Origin: JALORV01 sp035429805
Lineage (GTDB): Bacteria > Pseudomonadota > Gammaproteobacteria > Burkholderiales > Burkholderiaceae_F
Direction of reading: 5' to 3'
Length of the DNA stretch: 64,000 bases
NCBI GenBank assembly: GCA_035429805.1
Contig: DAOMFL010000002.1
Location: forward strand, 83,421-147,420
The notes under the pieces were generated by a model. It was not told the origin of the DNA. It saw nothing but the letters and a program-made list of their open reading frames with translations, and ran no database searches. The position numbers and the translations under genes were made by a program. Below, piece after piece: positions 19,587-28,064 of the stretch. How positions within the stretch are numbered: position 1 is the first letter of the stretch; each line of letters begins with the position of its first letter.

Positions 19587-20671
19587 TACGCCGCACGCGT
19601 GGCCTGCCCGCGTGACCCGCGCGCGGTGCCGCCGGCAGCACGCAGCGCCTCGACGCAGTCGGCCACGAGATCGGGTCCGGAATAGATGAACCCGGTGTAG
19701 ATCTGTACCAGGGTCGCCCCAGCCTGGATCTTCTCGAGTGCGTCCGCGCCGGACATGATGCCGCCGACGCCGATGATCGGCAGCCGGCCCTGCAGGTGCC
19801 GCGCCAGCCGGCCGATCACTTCGGTTGCGCGCTCGCGCAGCGGCAGGCCGGACAACCCACCCGCCTCGTCGGCATGGGCCAGCCCCTTGACCTTGTCCCT
19901 GGCTATCGTCGTGTTGGTCGCGATCACGCCGTCGACTCCGTGGGCGACCAGCACGTCGGCCAGCGGTGCGATCGCGGCGTTGTCGAGGTCTGGCGCGATC
20001 TTCACCGCCAGCGGCACCCGCCTGCCGTGCTCGTCTTCGAGGCGCATGCGCGCGTCTGCAAGAGCCGTCAGCAGTGCAACCAGTTCGCGTTCGCCTTGCA
20101 GCGCGCGCAGGTCTTTCGTATTCGGAGACGAAATGTTGACGGCGACGTAATCAGCATCGAGGTACACCGCGCGCAGGCCGGCGATGTAGTCGTCGGCGGC
20201 GCGCTCGAGCGGCGTGGTGGCGTTCTTGCCGATGTTGAGACCGAGGATGCCGCCGGCAGCCCGGAAGCGCCGCTGTGCACGCACGTGGGCCACGAAACGC
20301 TCGACACCGTCGTTGTTGAAGCCCATGCGGTTGATGAGGCCCTGGGCTGGAACGAGGCGGAACAGCCGCGGCTTCGGGTTGCCAGGCTGGGGACGCGGGG
20401 TCACGGTGCCGGCCTCGATATGGCCGAAGCCGAAGCTGCCCAGGGCATCGATGTGCGCTGCGTTCTTGTCCATGCCCGCGGCGAGCCCGACCGGGTTGCG
20501 GAAGTCGAGCCCCATTGCCTGCACCGGAAGATCGGGCACGCGACGGCACACCAGGCGGGTGAGGCCGAGCGCGGCAGCGTGGTCGAGTCGGGAGAGAGTC
20601 AGTTCGTGCGCGACCTCGGGGTCGAGCGCGAACAGGAACGAACGTGCGAGCGAGTAAAGCACGCCGCGCAT
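19586..20671 (-). CDS. pyrD: Dihydroorotate dehydrogenase (quinone, class 2)
   Basis: A 361-residue FMN enzyme that oxidises dihydroorotate to orotate in pyrimidine synthesis and passes electrons to quinone at the inner membrane. The N-terminal helical extension (1-40) marks class 2. The catalytic serine lies in NISSPNT, and FMN-binding text includes GLAAGMDKNA, GFNNDG and GVGGIMSG. Length is typical. It sits between bpt and thpR, 21 bases after bpt. Confidence 0.97.
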   Translation of the reverse strand: MRGVLYSLARSFLFALDPEVAHELTLSRLDHAAALGLTRLVCRRVPDLPVQAMGLDFRNPVGLAAGMDKNAAHIDALGSFGFGHIEAGTVTPRPQPGNPKPRLFRLVPAQGLINRMGFNNDGVERFVAHVRAQRRFRAAGGILGLNIGKNATTPLERAADDYIAGLRAVYLDADYVAVNISSPNTKDLRALQGERELVALLTALADARMRLEDEHGRRVPLAVKIAPDLDNAAIAPLADVLVAHGVDGVIATNTTIARDKVKGLAHADEAGGLSGLPLRERATEVIGRLARHLQGRLPIIGVGGIMSGADALEKIQAGATLVQIYTGFIYSGPDLVADCVEALRAAGGTARGSRGQATRAA

Positions 20672-20692
20672 CTTACCGGCGCGGAAGACAGG

Positions 20693-21457
20693 TCAGCTCC
20701 GATGCGTCGGCTCGCGCAGCCGTTCCCAACGGCCGCTGCGCAGGATCTCGACCGGCTGGAACCGCGCCTTGTAGGCCATCTTGGGGCTCTCGGCGATCCA
20801 GTAGCCGAGGTACAGGTGGGGCAGCTTCAGCGCGCGGCACTGCTCGATCTGCCAGAGGATGTTGTAGGTCCCGTAGCTGGCTGAAGCGATGGCGGGATCG
20901 AAGAACGTATACACGGACGACAACCCGTCGTTCAGCATGTCGATGATCGACACCATGCGCAGCGGGCCCGGCCCGGAACTTCCGGCGGGCGCGGGATCGC
21001 GGAACTCGACGAGCCGCGTGTTGACCTTGCTCTGCAGGAGAAACTGCGAGTACTGCTCGCGGCTGTCGTTGTCCATGCCGCCGCCGGCATGGCGCGTCGC
21101 CTGGTAGTTCAGGTAAAGGTCGTAGTGCTCGGCGTCAAAGGCGAGCGTGCCTACCTTCGCCACGAGATCCGCATGGCGCTGCGCAGCGCGACGCTGGGCC
21201 CGGCTCGGCTTGAACTGGGCCACCGGAACGCGTACCGGCACGCAGGCACGGCAGCCGTCGCAGTAGGGCCGATAAGTGAAGATTCCACTGCGCCGGAAGC
21301 CCATCTTGACCAGCTCGCTGTAGACGTCGGCGTTGATCAGGTGCGCGGGAGTAGCCACCTGCGACCGCGCCTGCCGGTCCTCCAGATAACTGCACGGATA
21401 CGGCGCAGTCGCGTAGAACTGCAGTGCCGAAAAGGGGAGTTCCTTGAGGTTGGCCAT
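20693..21457 (-). CDS. bpt: Aspartate/glutamate leucyltransferase (ATE family)
   Basis: A 254-residue N-degron enzyme that attaches leucine from Leu-tRNA to proteins with N-terminal Asp or Glu. The N-terminal ATE domain carries a cysteine cluster in YRPYCDGCRACVPVRV; the C-terminal GNAT-like domain includes YLGYWI and MAYKARFQP. The eukaryotic relative is arginyltransferase, and older annotations use that name. The ATG follows the aat stop by one base. Confidence 0.93.
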   Translation of the reverse strand: MANLKELPFSALQFYATAPYPCSYLEDRQARSQVATPAHLINADVYSELVKMGFRRSGIFTYRPYCDGCRACVPVRVPVAQFKPSRAQRRAAQRHADLVAKVGTLAFDAEHYDLYLNYQATRHAGGGMDNDSREQYSQFLLQSKVNTRLVEFRDPAPAGSSGPGPLRMVSIIDMLNDGLSSVYTFFDPAIASASYGTYNILWQIEQCRALKLPHLYLGYWIAESPKMAYKARFQPVEILRSGRWERLREPTHRS

Positions 21458-21458
21458 G

Positions 21459-22196
21459 TCAGCCCGCCTGTCCGTATTCCGCCGTCAGTTCCGCGTTCAG
21501 GCAGCGCCTGTAGTCGTTCCAGGGAATCGGCGGCTGGCCCACCGCATGTCGGACATGCACAAGGAACTCGTGTCGCGCGATCTCACGTCCCCCGAGCGAG
21601 GCGAGATGCCTCGTGTTCTGCTGGCAGTCTATCATCGCCACCCCTTCCCGATGCAGCAGCTGCACCAGCGCTGCAAGCGCGATCTTCGAGGCATTGGGGG
21701 CGCGCGCGAACATCGATTCGCCGTAGAACATGCGGCCCAGGCTGACGCCGTAGAGGCCGCCGGCCAGTTCACCGTCGATCCAGGTTTCCACGGAGTGGGC
21801 CAGCCCACGCGCGTGCAGTTTCCCGTATGCGTCGAGGACTTCGGGCGTGATCCACGTGCCGACGTCGTCGGAACGCGGGGCGGCGCACGCCCGCATGACC
21901 TCGCCGAAGGCTCGGTCAACGCAGACTTCGATGTCAGGATCCGCAGCGCTTCGGCGCAGGACCTTCTGCAGCGATCGCGAGACACGGAACTCCGCGCAAC
22001 GAAGCACCATGCGCGGGTCAGGCGACCACCACAGCACCGGTTCACCCTCCGAGTACCAGGGAAAGATGCCCCTCTTGTAGGCCTCGATCAGGCGCTCGAC
22101 TGTCAATTCCGTACTCGCCGCGAGCAGGCCGTTCGGCGCCCGCAGGGCGCGCTCGACATCTGGAAACGGCTGTCCGGCCGCAAGCCAGGGGATCAT
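21459..22196 (-). CDS. aat: Leucyl/phenylalanyl-tRNA-protein transferase
   Basis: A 245-residue enzyme that adds Leu or Phe to proteins with N-terminal Arg or Lys, feeding them to ClpS/ClpAP. Signature text: GIFPWYSEGEPVLWWSPDPR, and GRMFYGESMFA followed by NASKIAL. The ATG at 22196 overlaps the nudix stop by four bases (ATGA) and gives the family length. Together with bpt this puts both bacterial N-degron transferases in one operon. Confidence 0.95.
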   Translation of the reverse strand: MIPWLAAGQPFPDVERALRAPNGLLAASTELTVERLIEAYKRGIFPWYSEGEPVLWWSPDPRMVLRCAEFRVSRSLQKVLRRSAADPDIEVCVDRAFGEVMRACAAPRSDDVGTWITPEVLDAYGKLHARGLAHSVETWIDGELAGGLYGVSLGRMFYGESMFARAPNASKIALAALVQLLHREGVAMIDCQQNTRHLASLGGREIARHEFLVHVRHAVGQPPIPWNDYRRCLNAELTAEYGQAG

Positions 22197-22753
22197 GCCC
22201 CGGCCGCGCGCGGCCCCGGCGTCGCCGGTGCGATGGCCTCGGTGTGGACGTCGAAGCGTCCGCGGGCGCGATCGGCGAAGAAGTGCCGCAGCGTCGCCGA
22301 TACCGTGCGGAACGCGATCTCCGCCCACGGCACCGCGTGCTCGTGGAACAGTTGTACCTCGAGGCTTTCGTCGCCCGGAGCGAAGCTCAGATCCAGCAGA
22401 CGCGCCTGGAAGAAGATGTGAACCTGCTCGACGTGCGGGACATCGATGACCGAGAACAGCGGTCCGAGTTCAACGCGTGCGCCGGCCTCTTCCAGTGTTT
22501 CGCGCAGGGCACCCGCGGACGTGGTTTCGCCGACTTCCATGAAACCGGCCGGCAGCGTCCATTTGCCATAGCGCGGCTCGATGGCGCGCCGGCACAGCAG
22601 GATCTCGTTGCCCCAGACCGGAATGGTGCCGACCACCGGCCGCGGGTTGACATAGTGAATCGTGCCGCACTGGTCGCAACAGGCGCGCGGCCGGTTGTCG
22701 CCGTCAGGGACCCGTAGGGAGACCGGGTTGCCGCACATGGAGCAGTACCGCAT
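22193..22753 (-). CDS. NUDIX hydrolase with N-terminal zinc ribbon
   Basis: 186 residues. Cys4, Cys7, Cys26 and Cys29 form a zinc ribbon (CSMCG, CDQCG) and the Nudix box spans about 70-92 (GFMEVGE ... RETLEEAGA). The ribbon resembles NudC-type NADH pyrophosphatases, but the protein is much shorter; the true substrate is unknown. It is the first gene of the nudix-aat-bpt-pyrD-thpR operon and overlaps aat by four bases. An ATG at 22753 starts directly at the ribbon. Confidence 0.85.
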   Translation of the reverse strand: MRYCSMCGNPVSLRVPDGDNRPRACCDQCGTIHYVNPRPVVGTIPVWGNEILLCRRAIEPRYGKWTLPAGFMEVGETTSAGALRETLEEAGARVELGPLFSVIDVPHVEQVHIFFQARLLDLSFAPGDESLEVQLFHEHAVPWAEIAFRTVSATLRHFFADRARGRFDVHTEAIAPATPGPRAAGA

Positions 22754-22911
22754 GGAAGGCCTGGATGTCTTCGTGCGCCAGTCTATCCCAGCGCTTTCTT
22801 GATCCGGATGCATGGGCCGCTGTCGTGGCCAGCGCATAATCGGCGCGGCTCCCGCCCGATGGCGCCGGGCCCCGCGAACCAGACCAAGACCAACGCGCCC
22901 ATGGAGGCAGC

Positions 22912-23334
22912 ATGAATTCGGTCCTCGTCCCGGTCGACGGATCGGAATGTTCACTGCGGGCCGTCCGTTACCTGATCGATGGCTGGCGGGAAGGGCGGCG
23001 TCCAACGCTGCACCTGCTGAACGTGCAGCCGGCACTGACCGGCGACGTCAGCCAGTTCGTGGCACGTACGGACATCAAGGACTACCACAAGGAGATGAGC
23101 GCGGAAGCGCTGCAGCCGGCGCGGGATCTGCTCGAGACCGCTGGCATTGGATACCAGGAGCACGCCGAGGTCGGCCACGTGCCCGACCTGATCGTCCAGT
23201 GCGCGGAGCGGTTGCGCTGTGATCACATCGTCATGGGTACCCACGGGCGTTCCGCACTGGCCGACGCGCTGGCCGGCTCGACGACCGTAAAGGTGCTGCA
23301 CCTGACCCGGGTGCCCGTCGTACTGGTGAAGTAA
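22912..23334 (+). CDS. Universal stress protein (UspA family), copy 1
   Basis: A 140-residue single-domain Usp. The ATP-binding pattern G-2x-G-9x-G(S/T) is present in GTHGRSALADALAGSTT, so the nucleotide-binding subclass is likely. It opens with VLVPVDGSECS, a typical first strand. A GGAGG ribosome site precedes the ATG. It lies 39 bases ahead of the permease gene, and a second Usp follows that permease. Confidence 0.92.
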   Translation: MNSVLVPVDGSECSLRAVRYLIDGWREGRRPTLHLLNVQPALTGDVSQFVARTDIKDYHKEMSAEALQPARDLLETAGIGYQEHAEVGHVPDLIVQCAERLRCDHIVMGTHGRSALADALAGSTTVKVLHLTRVPVVLVK

Positions 23335-23373
23335 CGACTCTTCTGCTTTTCTACATCCTGATAGGCATTCGAG

Positions 23374-24690
23374 ATGACCGCCCTGGCATGGTTCGCCCTG
23401 GTCGTGTTTGTGATCACGATCGTCGTGGTGATCTCCAACGTGGTCGACGGGACCGTGGCCGCGCTGATCGGCGTCGGCGTGATGGTCTGGTTCGGCGTCA
23501 TGACCGAAGTCGACGCTTTCCAGCTGGTCGACTGGAACGTCATGGCCATCCTGGTGAGCATCTGGATCATCGCCGGCTACTTCGGCAGGACCGGTGTGCC
23601 CAGCTGGCTGTCGGTGCAGGCGTTGCGGCTTTCGGGTGGCCGCCCGGGATTGCTTGTGGTGATCCTCTCGGTGCTGGCCGGCGTCATCTCGATGTTGGTC
23701 GACAACGTGGTCGTCATCCTGATGATGGCGCCGGTGGCCCTGCCGCTCGCGCGGGCGCTGAGGCTGCCGATCACGCCGGTGGTGCTGATGATCGGCTTTT
23801 CGGCCAACTTCATGGGAACGGCGCTGCTGCTGGGTGACCTGCCGCCGCAGATGCTGCACAGCGTGTCCGGAGCGGAGTTCGGCGACTTCATCTGGCAGCA
23901 CGGCCGCCCGTCGTCGTTTCCGATCCTGATGGTGACGTTCGCGATCACCCTGGCGGCGATGTATGCCTACGGCTTCCGTTCTCGCGGACGGCATGCGGTC
24001 GACGTGGAATCCCTCGGCATCGAAACGCATATTCCCAACAGGCTCTTTGCCGGCATCGTCGTCGGCTGGTTCCTGCTGACCGTGCTCGGTATGGCCTTCC
24101 GCCAGGTGCTTGGCGTCAAGCTCGGGTTCATCGCGATGACCGGCGCCGTGACGCTGGTGCTCCTGCTCGAGTTGCTTGGCGACCGCGTGAAAGCACCGGA
24201 CTTCGAAGAGGTACTGGGCGCGCTCGACTGGCGCGCGATCTTCTTCTACATCGCGCTGTTCGCCCTGGTCGGCGCGCTGGAGAAGATGCACATCCTCGAC
24301 CTGCTGGCGAACGCACTGCGACCGCTGTTCCTCGAGAACCTCGCGCTCGGGGCAACGCTGCTGTACTGGGTCACCGTTCCCATCGTTGGAATCGTCGAAC
24401 ACGACGCGTACATCCTGACCTTCCTGTACACGATCAAGGAACTGCAGGCCGAGGGCGTGCAGGCCTGGCCCCTGTGGTGGATGCTGCTCTGGTCAGGCAC
24501 GCTGGGCAGCAACCTCACGGTGGCCGGGGCACCCGCGCTGTTCGCCGCGCTCAACATCTGCGAACGCGAGGAGAAGCGCCGGGTGTCGTTGCGGGAATTC
24601 CTCTCGTGGAGCGTGCCGTTCACCCTGGTGGCGGCCGGGGTCTGTTACGTGTTCGGCATGCTGATCTGGGTGATGCCGTACGTCAGGTAG
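23374..24690 (+). CDS. Ion-transporter-superfamily permease (SLC13/ArsB/NhaD-like)
   Basis: A 438-residue inner-membrane protein with about 11-12 hydrophobic segments in two halves. The half-repeat motifs SMLVDNVVVILMMAPVALPLA and, in the second half, SGTLGSNLTVAGAPALFAALN match the conserved TxxxSNxxT/GxNxTxxGAxxN pattern of ArsB, NhaD and dicarboxylate carriers. The substrate (arsenite, sodium/proton or an anion) cannot be decided from sequence alone. No arsenic genes are nearby. It lies between two universal stress proteins in the same direction, which suggests a cotranscribed stress cassette. Confidence 0.8.
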   Translation: MTALAWFALVVFVITIVVVISNVVDGTVAALIGVGVMVWFGVMTEVDAFQLVDWNVMAILVSIWIIAGYFGRTGVPSWLSVQALRLSGGRPGLLVVILSVLAGVISMLVDNVVVILMMAPVALPLARALRLPITPVVLMIGFSANFMGTALLLGDLPPQMLHSVSGAEFGDFIWQHGRPSSFPILMVTFAITLAAMYAYGFRSRGRHAVDVESLGIETHIPNRLFAGIVVGWFLLTVLGMAFRQVLGVKLGFIAMTGAVTLVLLLELLGDRVKAPDFEEVLGALDWRAIFFYIALFALVGALEKMHILDLLANALRPLFLENLALGATLLYWVTVPIVGIVEHDAYILTFLYTIKELQAEGVQAWPLWWMLLWSGTLGSNLTVAGAPALFAALNICEREEKRRVSLREFLSWSVPFTLVAAGVCYVFGMLIWVMPYVR

Positions 24691-24706
24691 AAGGCAGAGG
24701 GAGCAC

Positions 24707-25150
24707 ATGTTCAAGCACATCCTGATTCCGACGGACGGCTCGAAGCTGTCCGAGAAGGCGATTCAGGCCGGTGTCGCCATGGCACGCGTGCACGGAGCCC
24801 GGGTGACGGGCTTCTTCGCCGCTCCGCCGCCGACGCCGCTGGTCTACGAGGACTTCGTTCCGATCGGCTACATCCCGCCCGATCAGCACGAGGCGCTGAT
24901 CCAGAAAGCCGCGAAGCATCACCTCGGCGTCATCGAAAAGGCGGCGCGCGAGGCCGGCGTCGAAGTCGCATGTATCAACGTCACCAGCGATTTCCCCGCG
25001 GATTCAATCATCGAGGTGGCGCGCAAGAAGCATTGCGACCTGATCTTCATGGCGTCGCATGGACGGCGCGGAATCGCCGGGCTGCTCCTCGGCAGCGAGA
25101 CCCAGAAGGTCCTGACGCACTCGAAGATCCCGGTTCTGGTCTATCGCTGA
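24707..25150 (+). CDS. Universal stress protein (UspA family), copy 2
   Basis: 147 residues, starting ILIPTDGSKLSEKA. The ATP-binding segment ASHGRRGIAGLLLGSETQ fits the G-2x-G-9x-G pattern. It differs clearly from copy 1 (an insertion PPPTPLVYEDF around residue 42), so this is not a recent duplication. It begins 16 bases after the permease, with GGGAG as ribosome site, and is probably in the same operon. Confidence 0.92.
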   Translation: MFKHILIPTDGSKLSEKAIQAGVAMARVHGARVTGFFAAPPPTPLVYEDFVPIGYIPPDQHEALIQKAAKHHLGVIEKAAREAGVEVACINVTSDFPADSIIEVARKKHCDLIFMASHGRRGIAGLLLGSETQKVLTHSKIPVLVYR

Positions 25151-25170
25151 CCCGGTTCCGGGCCGTGCGC

Positions 25171-26187
25171 ATGGCATTCCGCCGCGGCTGCGCCGGCGCG
25201 CGAACCTCCGCGGTGCGCCCTGGCGGCTGGGTGCTTGCCGCCTCCCTGTTCGTGGCTGCGAACTCGGCCCTTGCATTCGATTTGCAGGGTCACCGCGGGG
25301 CTCGCGGGCTTGCGCCCGAGAACACGCTGGCGGGTTTCCGGACCGCGATCGCCATCGGCGTGTCGTCGCTGGAGACGGATCTCGGACTCACGCGCGACGG
25401 CGTGCTGGTGCTGTCGCACGAGCCACGGATCGCCGCGGCGCTCGCGCGCGGGGCGGACGGGCAGTGGCTCAAGGACGACGGCGCGCCGCTGAGTGCACTG
25501 CGTTACGAGGACGTCGCGCGCTACGACGTCGGGCGGCTCAACCCCGAGCATCGTTACGCGGCGCAGTGGGTGGAACAGAAGCCGGCCGATGGACAGCGCA
25601 TTCCGACGCTGCAGAACCTTTTCGATCTGGCGCGACCGGCGCGGTCGCCGGGCGGCTCTCTCGTGCGTTTCAACATCGAGACCAAGGTGACACCGGGGCG
25701 CGAGGTGCCGACGGCAGACAGCGAAACCTTTGCCCGCGCCGTCGTGGCGGCGGTCGAGAAGGCAGGGATGACGGCCCGGGTGACCGTGCAGTCTTTCGAC
25801 TGGAGCACGCTGGTCGCGATCCGCCGCCTCGCGCCCGGGCTGCAGACGTCCTGCCTGACCATCGAGTCGTCGGGGATGAACACCGTCCGTCCCGGTCCCG
25901 ACGGTGCGTCGCCGTGGCACGCCGGGCTCAAGCTATCCGACCACGGGGACTCTGTGACCCGGCTTGCCGCGGCCGCTGGCTGCTCGACGTGGTCGCCATT
26001 TTGGCGCAACGTCACCGCATCGACGGTGGCCGAGGCGCATGCGCTGGGGCTCAAGGTGCTGCCATGGACGGTCAACGACCCGGCCGACATCAGCGCGATG
26101 CTCGAACTTCGCGTCGATGGCCTCATCACGGACTACCCGGACCGGGCGCGCCGACTGCTCGAGGAACGAGGCATCGCGATCGATTGA
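25171..26187 (+). CDS. Periplasmic glycerophosphodiester phosphodiesterase
   Basis: A 338-residue GDPD-family enzyme (GlpQ-like) that hydrolyses glycerophosphodiesters to glycerol-3-phosphate and an alcohol. A long signal peptide ends near ANSALA (residue about 34). Catalytic motifs are HRGARGLAPENTLAGF (first His and Glu), SLETDLGLTRDG and SHE (second His). The C-terminus has LPWTVNDPADI and GLITDYPDRA. The ATG at 25171 is chosen; a GTG six bases upstream is equally possible. It lies 20 bases after the second usp gene. Confidence 0.88.
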   Translation: MAFRRGCAGARTSAVRPGGWVLAASLFVAANSALAFDLQGHRGARGLAPENTLAGFRTAIAIGVSSLETDLGLTRDGVLVLSHEPRIAAALARGADGQWLKDDGAPLSALRYEDVARYDVGRLNPEHRYAAQWVEQKPADGQRIPTLQNLFDLARPARSPGGSLVRFNIETKVTPGREVPTADSETFARAVVAAVEKAGMTARVTVQSFDWSTLVAIRRLAPGLQTSCLTIESSGMNTVRPGPDGASPWHAGLKLSDHGDSVTRLAAAAGCSTWSPFWRNVTASTVAEAHALGLKVLPWTVNDPADISAMLELRVDGLITDYPDRARRLLEERGIAID

Positions 26188-26249
26188 TCCGCTGCGGCGT
26201 GGCGTCACTGCAGCGCGCGCCGGGGCGCCGTCGGCCCGGGGCAGGTCGG

Positions 26250-26271
26250 TATACTGCCGCTTTACCGGTAA
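26250..26271 (+). promoter_or_regulatory. Candidate pyrG -10 box and palindrome
   Basis: TATACT at 26250-26255 is a plausible -10 with no good -35. A perfect 10-bp palindrome TTACCGGTAA follows at 26262-26271, near the expected transcription start and about 40 bases before the pyrG ATG. It may be an operator; the evidence is only symmetry and position. Confidence 0.35.
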
Positions 26272-26309
26272 CGCCTGACCACTGACCTTTCAGGGGCAGC
26301 GCGCAGACG

Positions 26310-27964
26310 ATGACGAAATACGTGTTCGTTACCGGTGGCGTGGTCTCCTCCCTCGGCAAGGGGATCGCCGCCGCCTCGCTTGCCGCGATCCTCGAATCGC
26401 GCGGCCTCAAAGTCACCCTCATCAAGCTCGATCCCTACATCAACGTCGATCCCGGCACGATGTCGCCGTTCCAGCACGGCGAGGTGTTCGTGACCGAGGA
26501 CGGCGCGGAAACCGACCTCGACCTCGGCCACTACGAGCGCTTCATCTCCGCGAAGATGCGGAAGGTGAACAACTTCACCACCGGCCAGATCTACGAGTCG
26601 GTGATCAAGAAGGAACGTCGCGGCGAGTACCTCGGCAAGACGGTGCAGGTGATCCCGCACGTCACCAACGAGATCCAGGAGTTCATCGAACGCGGGGCGA
26701 CCGCCGCCTGGGGCGGCAAGACCGATGTCGCGATCGTCGAGATCGGCGGCACTGTCGGCGACATCGAGTCGCTGCCGTTCGTCGAGGCCGCGCGCCAGAT
26801 GAGCCTGCGGCTGGGGCGCGGCTCGTGCTGCTTCGTGCACCTGACGCTGGTGCCCTTCATCCCGTCGGCGGGGGAACTCAAGACCAAGCCGACGCAGCAC
26901 AGCGTGCAGAAGCTGCGCGAGATCGGCATTTCGCCCGACGTGCTGCTGTGCCGCGCCGATCGCCCGATCCCCGACGAGGAGCGCGCGAAGATCTCGCTCT
27001 TTTCCAACGTCCCGAACAACGCCGTCATTTCGGTGTGGGATGCCGATTCGATCTACAAGGTTCCGTCGATGCTGCACAAGCAGGGGCTCGACGAGATCGT
27101 CTGCTTCACGCTCGGCATGCCGTCGCGGCCGGCGGACCTCGCGGCGTGGGACAAGCTCGTTTACGCGCTCGAGCACCCGGAGCACGAGATCCGCATCGGC
27201 ATGGTCGGCAAGTACGTCGACCTGTCGGATTCGTACAAGTCGCTCAATGAGGCGCTGCGCCACGCCGGCATCCACACGCGCACCCGGGTGGAGATCGAGT
27301 ACGTGGATTCGGAAGCGCTGGAATCCGGCGCGATGATCGATCTCGCGCGGCTGGACGCGATCCTGGTGCCGGGGGGCTTCGGCAAGCGCGGCACCGAAGG
27401 CAAGATGAAGGCGATCCAGTATGCGCGGGAAAACGGCGTGCCGTACCTCGGCATCTGTCTCGGCATGCAGCTCGCGACGATCGAGTTCGCGCGCAACGTC
27501 GTGGGGCTCGCCGGCGCCAACTCGACCGAGTTCGACCCCGACACGCCGCACCCTGTAGTCGCGCTGATCACCGAGTGGATGGACCGCACCGGGCGCATCG
27601 AGCGGCGCGATGCAACGTCGGACCTCGGCGGCACCATGCGGCTGGGTGCGCAGAGGTGTCCGGTCGAAGCGGGCACGCTGGCGTCCCGCATCTATGGCGC
27701 GGAGGTCAATGAACGCCACCGCCATCGCTACGAAGTGAACAACATCTACGTGCCGCAGCTGGAAGCCAAGGGCTACAAGGTCTCGGCGCGGACGCCGACA
27801 GAGAACCTGCCCGAGATCATGGAGCTGCCCGCGCATCCGTTCTTCATCGGCGTGCAGTTCCACCCTGAATTCACCTCGACGCCGCGCGCGGGTCATCCGC
27901 TGTTCAGCGCGTTCGTCGAGGCGGCGCTCGCGTATCGCGTGCGCGCTGCCGCCGTGCCGGAGCT
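26310..27964 (+). CDS. pyrG: CTP synthase (3' end in assembly gap)
   Basis: Converts UTP, glutamine and ATP to CTP. About 551 residues are visible, already the usual full length, so only a few C-terminal residues and the stop codon are hidden by the N run. N-terminal amidoligase domain: GGVVSSLGKGIAAAS and LDPYINVDPGTMSPFQHGE. C-terminal glutaminase domain with nucleophile Cys383 in GICLGMQ and the HHRHRYEVNN/FHPEF region. The last visible residues follow HPLFSAFVEAAL, where other CTP synthases end. It leads the pyrG-kdsA-eno-ftsB cluster. Confidence 0.95.
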
Positions 27965-28064
27965 NNNNNNNNNNNNNNNNNNNNNNNNNNNNNNNNNNNN
28001 NNNNNNNNNNNNNNNNNNNNNNNNNNNNNNNNNNNNNNNNNNNNNNNNNNNNNNNNNNNNNNNN
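27965..28064. other. Assembly gap of 100 N
   Basis: Exactly 100 unknown bases, the conventional placeholder for a scaffold join of unknown length. It removes the pyrG stop, the pyrG-kdsA spacer and the first base of the kdsA start codon. The true distance may differ. Confidence 0.99.
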
